The notes: generated by a model from the sequence alone, not told the origin. Shown: positions 38,801-51,244, counted from the stretch's first letter. The stretch is 64,000 bases of DNA from Cucumis sativus (GCF_000004075.3 NC_026660.2:3596001-3660000); one strand, 5' to 3'. Numbers and translations are program-made.

Positions 38801-41800
38801 AAAGCTAAGATAAAGAAAATAAAAGGAAATATTCAGAAAATTAAGGGAAAGATCTACGTCAGATAAAATAAAGCTAAGATAGTCAATGTGTGTTAAGTTA
38901 TTTAGTATACATACTGGGTGATACTTCAAAAGGTTGTTGATGATGGTTAAACGAATACTCTCCAACAAATCAGGATCTTCTACTTTGCGGCCCGAGTCTC
39001 TACCGTTACAAACATCAAAATACATGTTAAAAGGTCAATCGCTATATAAGAGCACAGGTAGAATAGCCCTGCAAGATAGCACAACACATACAAGATCTAA
39101 AATTAAAATCGCATAATAAATCTTCAATTAACAGGCAACAAACTATCAGAATGCTGACAATGTGCCAGGAAATAAGAATCCAAATGCGGGGATATACTCA
39201 CAATTCCATATCATAAGTGGGCAGAAAATATGCCAACATCATGACAACAAAGTCCATACATGAGCTTTGGGTGTAAACTAGTAGATCTTCGTTTTTTTCT
39301 TTTGATAAAAATGACAACTTTCATTCAGAAGAAATGAAAGAATAAATGGGCATATAAAAGATCCAGCCCACAAAAATAGCACCTCCTGTACAGGAAGGTT
39401 CTCCAGTTATGCAATAACGCCTATAAAATAGTTCAAAAGGCTTTGAAACCAAAGCCCATAAAGAGACATGAAAGCAAACAAGGGACCAAACCTCACTAGG
39501 GTCCCTATCCACCCCTGTAAAAATCCTTCCGTTCCACTCACCCCACACTCCACAAGATCGTACACACCCCTGCTTACCATAAAACATGGCCCTTCTCTCC
39601 ACACGTGACAAAACGGATTGAAAAGTTCCATAGCACTCACAACATCTAGCAAACCTACAGAAAACCAAACTTCTGAAGAAAAGATCATAGCACTAACATC
39701 TCTCTAGGTGTTGACCAGTAAATGGGAATCTGGGATATTAGATGAACTTTCAGAAAAGATCCAGCATCTTCTTCTTATCTACCTTATGCCTACACTCCAT
39801 TAAACATAATTTTCTTCTACATTAAGTTAAACTTTCAACCAACGACTGGGACTTCACCTGCAGCTTCCTCGTGAACATCCTGTCATTAGAAGACCAAAAT
39901 TCTTCTGACTAAGAACTTGCTATTGTTTACTTTTTAATCTGAAAGGAAAGAAATCATTAAACTTTACTGCGACATTGAAAAAGAGATGCAGGTTCTAGTT
40001 TGTATTCATGCTTCTCAGTAGGCCACCAACTCAGAATATACTTGTGACAACTTATATTTTAATTTGCATAATTTAAGAGCTTTGATCTCCATGGATTTCG
40101 TTGAATTTCATATAGTTACCCCATTTCTTTCCCCCATAAGTTGTAGTGATGATAAGGCAAACTGGTAAAGACTTGAGGCAAAGGGCAGAGTAAATCAAAG
40201 ACGATGTGGTCAAGCATGCTTATGCTTTAGGGATTGAAATAAGTGAGATAATCTTATATCCTTTAGCTATAGTAGCTAAAGTAATTAACGGTGAGAATAG
40301 CTAAAGAAACAAAAAGAGCAAATAACACAAAAGGCTTTGTTAACCCAGTTCAATGAAGTTCACCTACGTCTAGAGAGCTTCTTAGCTCTGATAAAAAATA
40401 TTATTAAGATTCAAAAGAGCAAACAACTTATCAACACTGAGAAGAGATTCCTTCTAGTAAAGCAACTCTTTTAAGTTACAACAAAAACTTAAATAAGGAC
40501 AGGCTCCCCAGAATTTGTGTTTGAATCTTATTAAAGCTTCCCTCGAATTCACTGACTGAAGTTCAACTATTTCAGTCTTCTTTATATTTCTTATCAACTA
40601 ATACGCAGTTAGATCACCTGTAGATCTTCAGTAATTCGTTATAATAAAGAAGGTAATTGAAATACCTTCAAGAATAAAACTTTCTCTAAAAAGAATCCTT
40701 TCAAATCGATTGTGCAGTAATGTCGTCAGAAACCATGAATAGAGCTTAGATATTTAAAGTCTTCACCAAATCTTCGAGATCTTATTTAAAAGACATAGAT
40801 AAAAGATTCTTATTAATGAGGAAAATCTTTTATCTTTAACATCAATATCTCTCTATCATTTTTAAAATAATCGACGATCATTAAATAAAAATAAAAATAA
40901 ATTTATTAATTCTTTTTTACAAAAAAACCCAACAAACTCCCCTTTTTGTCAAACAGAGAAGAATTCTTTTTATTTTCAGCTAGATGCCCCTTAATAATAT
41001 ATCAACAACAGTGAAGCCATAGAAGTGATAATAATAATAAAGAACATCTTGAAAATCAGTCTTCCAAAAGTTTAAAATGGGTCATCAATCAATCAGCCAC
41101 ACAACAGAAGTCAATATTTCTGACAAGTATCGTTCCTGTCTCATTATTATGGATTTAGTTGTTAAAGCTAGTCTTTCCAAGACTATTTCAAAAGTGGGTC
41201 CGTTTTATCCTAGACTTATTAGAGAGTTTATTATGAACCTTCCATCTGATTTCAATGATCCAAGTAGTTTGAATTACCAACTTGTTCACATCAGAGGTTC
41301 TCAGTTCAAAATCTCTCCATCTATTATAAATAGCTTTATCGGGAATGATATCTCATCTGACTCTACAGCCTCTCAGTCTTCTAATGAAGAATTGGATTTT
41401 ATATTATCTGGTGGCACACTATCTGTTTGGTCTGTCAATGGTATTCCTGCTGTCTCACTAAATAAAAATAAAAAGAATCTTATTAATTCTTTTTAACAAC
41501 AAACCTAATAGGGATATTATGAAGCAAAGATGGATGGATTTTTCAAGACTCAAAAGGTGACATAGAGTGTATGTGGATTCATAAATTATCCACTTTCACC
41601 CCCTTATACCCCCTTGGTTAACACATAACATATTCATTGCAGATTATGTTCGAAACGGACAGGATCAAATTTTCCTTCATCATTGAGATCAGGTACCAAA
41701 AATTAGAAAATGAGGCAAAATTGAGCCCACCCATGCAACTTGTGATATTCTCCGAGATAAAGAAACATGATAGTAAATATATAAAATATAAATCGAGGAA

Positions 41801-44800
41801 AATGTGATATGCGGGGAGTCAACATTTTTTTCTGATGAAACCAACCACTTTCACTGAGAAAGAATGAAAGAATACAAGGGGGCAAAAAAAAGAGCCCACG
41901 AAACCACTCTTTTAAAGGAAGGGGGACCAACTAGGTAAAATGCTGCCTATGGAATAGTTACAAAAGATCTTTGAAATTGAAACCCAAAGAGATACCTAAG
42001 ATGTCTAGCCAACAACCAAATCTCACTATGCCCCCTCTGACCCCTAAACATTATCATTCCTCTCGTGCAGGGAGTCAACATGTGAAGAGGCAAATTTGGA
42101 ATAACCAAGGGAGCTGCTACTAACCATATCAGAAAGTGACTCAAATGACAAGATTTAAGCAATAAAACAACTCACAGTCTAGTCAGATAGAATTTTGTTT
42201 GCTTGACAGATCCCTCTGTGCTAACAGTTCCTTTCGCCACATCCAAACCCAAATCTTTTAATGCTCTCATCTACACAAGAAATCCAAGAAAAGATGATGA
42301 AATAAGATGCAGATCATATGATATTTAGATTATAAAAAATATATACAAATATAAGTACTGAAAGAAAGTCAAGGTGGCTCTATTCAGAAAAAACTTATTT
42401 TAGAAAATGTAAGTATTTCACAAAGTGAGGATAGTAGAAATCGTTCACATAAGAATCCTATAAGCCAAAAAATAATTTCTGTGATTATATATTACCCCAG
42501 CATCCATTAGCTATAACCACAATGTAGAAATAGAAAAGGGAATCCTACTTGGGAATAAATTACATCACAACTTTGAGCCTAACATCTAACGTGAGTATTT
42601 TAGCAATGACATTGTACAACACAACCTCAAATTGGCTTCACATAATGTATACGGAGAATAGGATATATGAAAACTTGTAATGCAATTTCTAGAAAGCACA
42701 AGATAATAAAACTGAAAAGTCACCGTATCAATAAGAGCGCCAAGACGATCACCAAAACTGACTTCCACTATTGTTGCATTGGAGTCTGAATCTTGATCTA
42801 TGAGAACTATGGGCATTGGCACACTATCCTGATCAAACATCTGGAATAAAAATTAACTCATCAACACAGTTTTGAAGTCATCCAGATTTATAATTAATGG
42901 GGAAGGTCAGCAAATTGAATTGTTGCACAATAAAATCCTTTAATCCAAACAGCATATGATTAGAGTATTTGCAGCAAAATAAATGCATAATTCTTGAAGT
43001 AAAAATGGACTCGTTGAATGGCCCACCAAAAAGTGATTTTTAAGTCCTATGTTTTAGACAGCTGAAAAAGTATATACCAACACAATACACATACACACAC
43101 CCAGGAAAAAATAGTTAGTTGATTAAAGAATAATAAATAAGAGCATCAACAGCAAAATAAGAAGTACAAAGGGAGATGCCTAACTTTAAAAAAAATGCTT
43201 TCATAGTGTAAATGAAAGGACATACGATGGCTACACAAAAACTAGTCCAAACCAAATAAAGGCAAAGAAAAACACCAAAAATGGAAATACAGAACTAGAA
43301 GTTTAGGCTCCAACTGTTAATAGTAAGAAACAAAGGATAAGTTCAAAACTCTTTAATCCCTACCACCCACAAAAAAGATAAAAAGAAGATGTCTAACATG
43401 AAATCATTGTCTTTACAATTGCAATACATGTATAATAAATGAAACAAAAAATATATTTTTCAAATGTTTTGACAATTACAATCAACTAATTAAAAATGAG
43501 AATAAAATAATTAAAATGAACTAATTAAGGATGAGATTTAATTATGATTCAATATATTTTGAGATTAGTTAGTATTCATTTCCCAATTGGGAGAACAACT
43601 TCTTTAAGGTAATATGCATGGTATAGGAAGGAACATACAAGTTATTTTTCTGTCACTGTTAAAGTTGTTCTTTTAAAGATTTGGTTGAAAAGAAACCAAA
43701 GGAGTTTCTGGGAAATAATATCATAGGGAGGGGTGGAGGCATTGAGAAGGGATTAATTTGTTGAGCTCTTCCTTATGTAACTTTTTTACAATCGTGAATT
43801 TGAAATATCGGTACCTAATTGGAGTATTTCTAAGCCTCCACTGTTGTCAATGGGGAGAAGTAAAGAAGAAGGAATGACTCACATTTAGTCATTCACGAAT
43901 GATGTTAAAAATCTTAATGATTATGACTATAAATCAATGTCAAACCATGGATGGGTTTGTGGCATGAAAAAAAGTTAATTATATGTAAATAAAACTTGAA
44001 CGTATTATCTATATTCTGTAGAAATAGTAAGCAGTCCAGCCTTGAGGACATCAGAAGAAATATTATTTCAATGGTAGATTTAAGAAACACATCACTGACC
44101 AATGATGCTGGACTGACTGCATTCAAACCATTGGTTGATGCACTAAGGATATTCCTGCATAAAATTTGATGAATAGAACAAATAGGACATAAGCATTAGC
44201 TTGAGTGGCATAAATCAAGAGAGGGCTATCAGATACATGAGTTGCATGCTTCGGAGAGCAAGAAGAATATGAATTGCTAGAGAATTATTGAGATAAACTA
44301 ATAGATGAAAATCAAAGAAGCAAAAAGCAAACAACAGAAGTAGACTTTATAAGTTTGCTAAATAATTGGTGGCACAAAGATGATTGACAGCAACAGTTAC
44401 TTGCAATCGTAGAGCAATTAAAATTTTAGAATCGTCCACTGCCTAATGCTCGTCCATCCAAAACAGAGCATATATTGCACAAACGGAACAAGCATGTATT
44501 GTATTTTAAAGAATAAAAGCATCTCAGACAATCACCCATCATTCTTTAACGAAACTAACGGTCAGCTTCTAACAATTAGCATCAAAGACAATCCACATTA
44601 CCGATCTACCTACATATTCCTAAAGTACAATAAAAACTCAGCCCAGGTCTCTGATACCAACCAATACCGAACGTGCCCTCTGAGTAGAATGTCTTTACAC
44701 GACTGGAGCGAACAAATGTTACTTTATAAACTAAACAAAAACCATTACGTCGAAAAATATCAGATGATTAAGTTCTAACTAACCGAACGATATCCATCCC

Positions 44801-45242
44801 CAGCTCAAAACCCTACTCTCTCAGCTTCCAGAAAGTCAACTAACCAGCCGACATTTCTAATTTTTCACATTATCCATAATACACAGTAGAGTGCCAACAG
44901 AAAGCAAATCGATCCATCAACAATTAAAGAAAATACTAGAGCATGGAGTTCCAACTGACAATGAACCAAAATTAACCAGTTATTGATGTTAAAGATCGTT
45001 AGATTCAACGCGATGTTCATTTCAGTTCATCCTAAACACGAAAACAAAGAAGAAAACCAAACTTCCAAAGCATTAAAACTCTACCATTTCAGCAAGAAAG
45101 CAAGCCTAGCACCACCGCCAAAGCAGCGGTGAGGGACATGAGCAACGAACTCCGGCTCGAAAAACCTAGACCGGCATGGAAACGGGGAAGGAGAAGTGTA
45201 AGAAGAAGCGATGAAGGTGGAGCTGGAGGTCGGCATAGCCAT
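35892..45242 (-). CDS. ACR12: ACT domain-repeat protein ACR12-like, plastid
   Basis: A small plastid protein with two ACT domains, which bind amino acids and regulate enzymes. The related Arabidopsis ACR11 binds glutamine synthetase GS2; ACR12 (At5g04740) is less studied. Minus-strand exons: 45085-45242, 44100-44154, 42724-42840, 42176-42270, 38915-38999, 38726-38770, 37321-37376, 37031-37136, 36875-36943, 35892-35954. Phases close, giving 282 aa. [14 protein letters not shown] starts a Ser-rich transit peptide. ACT1 covers about 88-160 ([18 protein letters not shown]; a KGTVSTEG turn; KFYLTR). ACT2 covers about 204-275 ([30 protein letters not shown]). The C-terminus is [14 protein letters not shown]. 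The gene spans 9.4 kb for 0.85 kb of coding sequence; the 3.2-kb fourth intron holds three transposon pieces. ACR11 is the alternative name. I favour ACR12 because the EPL neighbour fits the Arabidopsis chromosome 5 order. Confidence 0.9.
39302..39690 (-). mobile_element. LINE 3' fragment in ACR12 intron 4
   Basis: The plus strand begins TTTTGATAAAAATGACAAC after a T-rich run (a poly(A) tail on the minus strand). It then reads, on the minus strand, [20 protein letters not shown] and [13 protein letters not shown], the usual tail that follows the LINE zf-RVT motif. It matches the family of the fragments at 41826 and 54420. It is 5'-truncated; no clear target duplication was found. Confidence 0.7.
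40160..41510 (+). mobile_element. LTR-retrotransposon remnant with gag-side ORF
   Basis: The stretch 40300-40400 reads TTTGTTAACCCAGTTC...TCACCTACGTCTAGAGAGCT, a phrase typical of plant LTRs. A T-rich LTR-like end lies near 40880-40940 (ATTAATTC, then ACCCAACAAACTCCCC). A 139-codon ORF follows (41077-41496) with [19 protein letters not shown] and [18 protein letters not shown], the pattern of 'putative plant transposon protein' domains. After it, about 41455-41510, a sequence similar to 40880-40930 recurs and may be the stump of a second LTR. Most of the element is deleted. Boundaries are rough. Confidence 0.5.
41826..42069 (-). mobile_element. Short LINE insertion with 12-bp target duplication
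   Basis: GGGAGTCAACAT occurs at 41814-41825 and again at 42070-42081. Between them is a 244-bp, minus-oriented LINE 3' end. A T run at 41825-41831 is its poly(A) tail, and CCAACCACTTTCACTGAG matches the 3' ends of the related fragments in this window. It is strongly 5'-truncated, as expected for target-primed insertion, and sits only about 107 bases from ACR12 exon 4. Confidence 0.88.
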
Positions 45243-45370
45243 GGAGGAAGAAGATTGATTGATCGGAATCGGTGGGCGCTCTCTCTCTCCGTCAGCAACT
45301 TTGTTCGTATTCAGTAATACTGGAGATGAAAACGGGGTTATGTATGTTATGTTAGAACGAAGTTTCTTTC

Positions 45371-45376
45371 TTTATA
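45371..45376 (-). promoter_or_regulatory. Possible TATA box of the ACR12 gene
   Basis: TATAAA on the minus strand lies 129 bases before the ACR12 start codon, in a pyrimidine-rich leader context. If used, transcription would start near 45340, giving a leader of about 100 nt. This is position-based only. Confidence 0.4.
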
Positions 45377-45491
45377 CGAAGGAGGGAAGTGTCGAGTGAA
45401 TTGATTGTTTTATTTGTGAGAGTTGTTGGAATGCTGCGTCAGCATGTGGGACCCACTTAATATTGATTGGTTCAACGTCAGGGTCCAGCTT

Positions 45492-45498
45492 ACGTGGC
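45492..45498. promoter_or_regulatory. ACGTGGC (ABRE/G-box-type core)
   Basis: TTACGTGGCGTGTGGG lies about 250 bases upstream of the ACR12 start codon and about 120 bases from the candidate TATA. ACGTGGC cores serve light- and ABA-responsive bZIP factors in plants, which would suit a plastid protein. Not tested. Confidence 0.4.
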
Positions 45499-46456
45499 GT
45501 GTGGGTTTGTTTATTTTCGGGGGGTAATAAGACGAATATTATTCTTATCCCATACATGCACTCATACAGTGCTTATCCCGTCCTTCTCTCCAATAATCCC
45601 AATGCTTATTATTATATTTTTAGTGCACCGATCTTATTTGCAACTATTGTACAGCTATATTAAATCTTTTTTATTATATGATTTTATAGTTTTTTTTTAA
45701 AATAAAATATCTAAGTGAAAAATATGTTTATGTCTTAATTTTCAAACGTCAAAAACTATAATCTCACCGGTTACCATGTGAGGTTAATAATTGGATGATT
45801 CTAAATAAATATGGATTAGTACAAGATATTTAAAGATAAATTCAAATATTTTGTAAAATAAATAATTTTAAAATAATGTGGCTTAAAATATAAATTAAAA
45901 GCATGAACTTACTTTGGTTACAAACACCTTTTAGTTTTGGTGGTAGATAATTGCTTTTAAAAGTATAACAAGAATTTAATGTTTAAAATCGTCTTTGCAA
46001 ATAAATAAGGTAGATTTTACAAAAATAAGAAATTACTCAATATTAATTTTTTGAAGCTGATTGTGTAAAATATTTAGTAAGGAAAGTTGTAATCTGATTT
46101 CACGTTTGCCGTCTCCATTCTCTCCAATCCATCTCACGACTCGACCATTCTACATGCCACCACATTTTCCTTCTATTTAGTTTTTTTTTATATACAACTT
46201 GTGTCCATATATATATAGTTTTAAGTATTTTTGTAATGATACAAACCTCTTTAAATTGGATGAGATATGTGTTTTGAATTTGTGCATTTTATATAATATA
46301 TTTATTATAGTTATTAAAAAAAATCAAATATAAAATTTCATTTTTAGTATTTCCATTGTTTCAAAATCACTTTGGTATTTAAAATTATTAAAAATTAATT
46401 TTAAGAGTTTGTTGTCGAACTTAAGTTTGATGGTTTATAAATGAACTGTAGCTAAG

Positions 46457-46460
<4 letters not shown>

Positions 46461-46504
<44 letters not shown>
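46461..46504. repeat. (TA)22 microsatellite
   Basis: An uninterrupted TA dinucleotide run of 44 bases. Long TA tracts are usually highly polymorphic, so the length may be strain-specific or affected by assembly. Confidence 0.97.
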
Positions 46505-46507
<3 letters not shown>

Positions 46508-48923
46508 ACTACTCCAACTATCACTCTCAAACACACTCCAAATGAAACTATGAAAATCACTTTTTTTCACAAAACCAATCGTCCATAAAGCGATACCACT
46601 ACAATCACTATTTTCAAAACATTCTCATACATACCATATAGGAGATCAACACACATGGTGGAGGGAAAGTCGATGTTTAATTTAACATTTTTAAACGCTA
46701 TTAAATACTGTTTTTGAATTATTGTTTTGACTATGATAAAATAATCAATTACAAACGTGTCATAAACGTCTATCATGTGTTGATTCACCATTTTTATTGT
46801 CGTCACCATACGTTGCTATTGTACCATGTAAGGCAAACTAAACCACTTCTCTAGTTTTCAAAACTCGATTTTACTTTTTAAAAACACTAACTATAATAAA
46901 TAGAGACAACCAAATCTGTAAACTTTGTGGTAGAGCTGGTATTTATAAGCTCATTTTCAATTAATAGAAAATAAAATGGTTATTATGTGACAAGCATTTA
47001 GTTCATTACGTTTGAATGCCATGAAACACCTTTATGATCGAAGTATTTTCAAAATAGTTGAAGGTGTCCTAGAATATGAATTTTATCATATTGAAGCATA
47101 TTCTTTAAGAAAATTGCATCAGATAACAATAATAATAATAAAAAAAAACATTTCATATAATTCTTTTTTGCATATTGCGAATACGACAAATATGACATGT
47201 GATTAATGATATCATAGGGTTGTATGCTTTTAATGACATGGATCCTACTATCATTATTTTTTTTTTTTGCTATTTTTGCAAATGTTTTTGTTGTTTATAC
47301 TACTTTTTTTGTTGTCATTTTTGCTTGTGTAGTGATAGACATTGTCGAGAGATTAAACGATCAATATAAAAGATAAGAGTAGTATATATATATTATTTAT
47401 ATCACAAATAAAATCAAAGTGTCACTGTGGCGTTCAACATCACTCTATTCAACTAATTGTTGTGTGTTTTTCATTTTTTTTTTCAATTGAAGTATAAAGT
47501 AAAATTGTTTGTTTATTATACTTTTGGATTGGCGCGGCTGTACAATACATATAATAGGTTTAAATTTTGTATCGGTCCTTAAATTTTGTATGATGTTCTA
47601 TTTTGGTCCATAAATTTTTTAAAAGGTAGGTTTATGCCCTTAAACTTTTAAAAATAGCATACTTTGGTTCTTGCCGTTTAGATTTCGTTAACTTGAATGA
47701 TGATGTAGACTAGTGTGTTTGAATGACTGGGATATTAGATAAGATAATCACTCGTAATAAACATAGGATTTTAATTTTTAGTTAAATGCACAAACCAAAA
47801 TAAGTTTTTTTTAAAAAAACTTGAGGACAAAAAACATACACTTTTAAAAATGCATAAACCAAATGTGTTAGGAGCAACGGTTATGGGTTGGATGTGATAA
47901 AATGTGTTTGGAGAAGGGTCACGTAGATAATGTTATGAAATTTATTTTTTTATACATTTTTTAAATTCGTAAACACAAATTTTGTATATTTAATTTACTA
48001 AATTATTATATTTTCGTAAAATAATTTTAAGTAATTTATTTAAACGTCTATTTCCAACATTTTGTAAGTAGTTGTTACGAATAATTTATTGATTTTTTAA
48101 AATAAATTTGTATTATAAATCCTATATACATATTTCATATAATTAAATTTTCGAAAGGTTATATTTTCATAAAATATTTTTAAGATATTTTTTTAAATAC
48201 GACGTCAACTGATATAAATTATTAATTTTTTTAAAAAAATTCATATTTTAACTCCAATACATGTACAAATTTTGTATCATTAATTTATCAAATCGTCCTG
48301 GTTTTTCCAAAACAATTTACCTTCAATATTATCATTTTTTAAATCGATTTTTTTAAAAAAGAAAATTCTTATACATTTAAAGTTTAAATACTTAAAAAAA
48401 TATATATTTGTTATACATTTTTTAGGAAGATTTTATTTTGTTTTGATTTTTTATAAGTTTAATAAAATTTATATTTTTAAAAAATTATTTAACTTAAATT
48501 TATTCGAAATAGTTTTGATAAAATATTTGAAACGTGAAAAATGAATAAAAGAAGAAAAATAAATAAAATACATTAAATGATAAAATTAAAAGAAATAGTT
48601 AAATATGAGAGTTAAATGTGTAAACTAATAATACTTAGTATTTAATTAAAATTAATATTGTACATAAAATAAATAAAAAATAATACTATTTTATAATTAT
48701 TAAATTAATAAACAAATGGCATTTGATAAATAAAATAGTAAACATTCTTTTATATAAATGAAATAATAAAGTAATGGATTGAAAATGTAGAATTATTGAG
48801 AATTGAGAATGGATTGAGAAAGAAAATAGAAATGAGAGAGAAGTTACCATATCCCTAACGTAATACTCATAACCCAAACGACCCTTAGTATTTGAACTAT
48901 TACGGTGCATATATAAGATTAAA

Positions 48924-49778
48924 TTATTAATTACTAAAATAATACTGTTTTGATAACTTATTACCAAAATACAGCAGTTTAGAAACTTTTTACCTAAATA
49001 CGGTTGATTTTGACATATTAAGTGAAAAATGGACGAGTCTGGCCCTGTTTAAAAAAGTAAATAAAAAAAAGTCAATCAATTTTCTAATGATTTACTTTCT
49101 TTTGATGTGATTTTTATTCTTTAGTTATTATATATATGTTTTAATTTTTTTTTAAAAAATTTAAATTTTAAATATTTCAGAAATTATTAATATTAATATC
49201 CTTTACCGAGCAAACAAGGCCAAAAAGTGATGAAAATATCAAATTTGATCCTAGCCTACTAGATATTAGAAAATTTATACCCAGGTAGAATCAAAATAAA
49301 CAAGATCATTTAGATATTGTCAAAACGTGACGAAAATATCAAATTTGATTATAGACTACTAGATATTGGTAAAATTTATTTTGATCCTACCAAAATTACG
49401 ATATAAGTTTTCTAATATCTAAGATCAAATTTGATATTTTGGTCACTTTTTGGCATTGTTTGCTCAATAAACGATATTAATATTAATAATGATTATACAA
49501 TATTTTAAATCAATTTTTTTAATATTTTAAAACACGTATATAATAATTAAAAAATAAAAATAAACATATTTAATAATTTAAAAGTACATATTTATTTCTT
49601 TTTCACCCTTTTTTTCTTAATTCACTTTTTATTATTATTTTTTTAAATACCCCCAGACTAGTCCATTTTTTTTATTTATAAAATATATCAAAATCAACAT
49701 TATTTAGATAAAAAGTTTCAAAACAACTATATTTTGGTAATAAATTTTCAAAACATTATTATTTTGGTAATTAATTCA
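48924..49778. mobile_element. Foldback element with ~0.4-kb inverted arms
   Basis: The left arm (48924-49300) and right arm (about 49375-49778) are imperfect inverted repeats around a loop of about 75 bases. The outer ends contain two to three staggered copies of a ~30-bp unit (TTACCAAAATA...GTTTTGAAA). Inner segments match well, for example GAGCAAACAA(G/T)GCCAAAAAGTGA and AAAATATCAAATTTGATC. There is also an internal direct repeat (GA(T/C)GAAAATATCAAATTTGA near 49228 and 49329). No coding capacity. This architecture fits a foldback or MULE-derived non-autonomous transposon. Target duplication is not clear in the AT-rich flanks. Confidence 0.8.
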
Positions 49779-50339
49779 CATATATATATATCTTTTGTTT
49801 TAAAAAACCCAAATTATTATGTGACATGCACGAATTTTTATTAGGAGAGCATAAATAATAGACATAAAAATGTCATATTTCAATTTATTAAGAAAGAAGT
49901 AGACACAATTTAAATTTAAAGTTAGCAAAAAGGACTATTCATTAAAAGTGGAGACTAGGAATAAACATATGAAAAAACAAAATGAAAAAACTAAGAACCA
50001 AATAACACTAATCAATTGGTTTTGTTGTTTAATTTAGATTCCGCAAAAGTAATTGGTTGACTAGAAAAACCAACAAAATCAATTCAACTATCACCTAACT
50101 TGTCTATCTTTTTTGATTCAATTATAAGATTTGATGTATGCCTAGGTCCAATCTTCACTTACCATATTGAAATTCTAGTATCTCGAACACGAAAAATCAT
50201 GAAGAAAAAAAGACCTATTTTCACACCTAAAAAGACCTAAAATAAACGTTTTTTTGAACACCTAAATCATGAAGAAATCTAGTAACAAGGAATATCGTTA
50301 TTGATTCATGAAAACGATGGTGGCCCAGAAACCCATCGT

Positions 50340-50625
50340 GGACAAACAGCATCAATTGTAACCCCCGATCTGGAGGCTCATAAATGAGTGGCCTATTATA
50401 ATGGCGTTCGGGGATACGCCTTCGCGCATGCTGATCGACGCGACAGTGGCTCCATACGCTTTAGGTTTCTGCCAAGGTTTTACGAAAAGAACTTTTCAAG
50501 TTTTTTCCTTGGCTCAATACCTACACGGTGGTGAACCTGAGCAGAGGGAAGCCCGTGGGGGAAGGGCCTTTTTCGGTCGGGACCGGGACGCAAGGTTATA
50601 TGAAAAAGCCGCCTAAACTCGGATC
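50340..50625. other. GC-rich organelle-like patch (candidate NUMT)
   Basis: The region from about 50340 to 50625 is far richer in GC than anything near it and reads like plant mitochondrial DNA (GGGGGAAGGGCC, GGTCGGGACCGGGACGCAAGG). An open frame of 71 codons (50401-50616) is present but resembles no family I know. A transfer from mitochondrial DNA is my preferred reading. Just after it, CTAAACTC(GGATC/ATATT)CTAACGG occurs twice (about 50614 and 50634). Confidence 0.4.
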
Positions 50626-51244
50626 CTAACGGCTAAACTCATATTCTAACGGCTCAATAATATTTTGTCTAAGACGTTTAGATAAGTACTATTCGTTGAT
50701 AACGACCTTACCTACACTTTGCATAATTTTTTGCTTATTGCATATCAATTCCCACCCTGTCAAAAATGGCTTTTAAATTTAACAAAATGAGCAGATTTAT
50801 TTATAAATGTAATCAAAAGTTACTGTCTAATTGTTGTCACCCATTATACAAGTAACTGTAATCGCTAATAAACACGAATAATTGACTATATTTAAAAAGA
50901 TTTAAAGTAGTTTCAATTTTATATAATTAAAACTAAAAATGGATTCAAATACATTAGGACATAAATTGATATTTGTTTTTTGAAAAATGAAATGAAACTC
51001 ATAGACAAAAATGTCACAAGAGCGTTGACTAAAATGTCATCTCAGTCAAAACGACTGAGTCAGTTGGAAAGTATATATGCTGCCTTCCTCCTCCTGCCCG
51101 CCACTCTCCATCACTCACCGATCATCTCGCTCCTTCCGGTAGCCTCCGACCAAGATTTCCCACATCGCTTCACTCTCGCAGTTCTCAGCGACAAAAGGCA
51201 GAGCGTATTGTTTTTATAATAGAATTAGCATTCCATCCACCGAT

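Larger units (their letters stand above)
45243..48923. other. ACR12 promoter side and AT-rich intergenic DNA
   Basis: After the ACR12 promoter (to about 45600) the DNA is very AT-rich and gene-free. It holds the (TA)22 tract. A stretch at about 47560-47890 repeats phrases such as GGTCC(T/A)TAAATTTTGTA, with a loosely inverted partner (GAGGACAAAAAAC...AAACCAAA), possibly an old MITE. AACCCAAACGACCCTTAG near 48875 resembles a MITE end whose partner I could not find. Confidence 0.5.

Noticed and set aside
47560..47890. Possible MITE with GGTCC(T/A)TAAATTTT phrases
   Set aside because: The phrases are loosely mirrored, but the ends and a target duplication could not be defined, so it is only mentioned within the intergenic entry.
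50401..50616. 71-codon frame in the GC-rich patch as a gene
   Set aside because: High GC keeps frames open by chance, no domain is recognised, and the flanks look intergenic. Recorded as a candidate organelle insertion instead.
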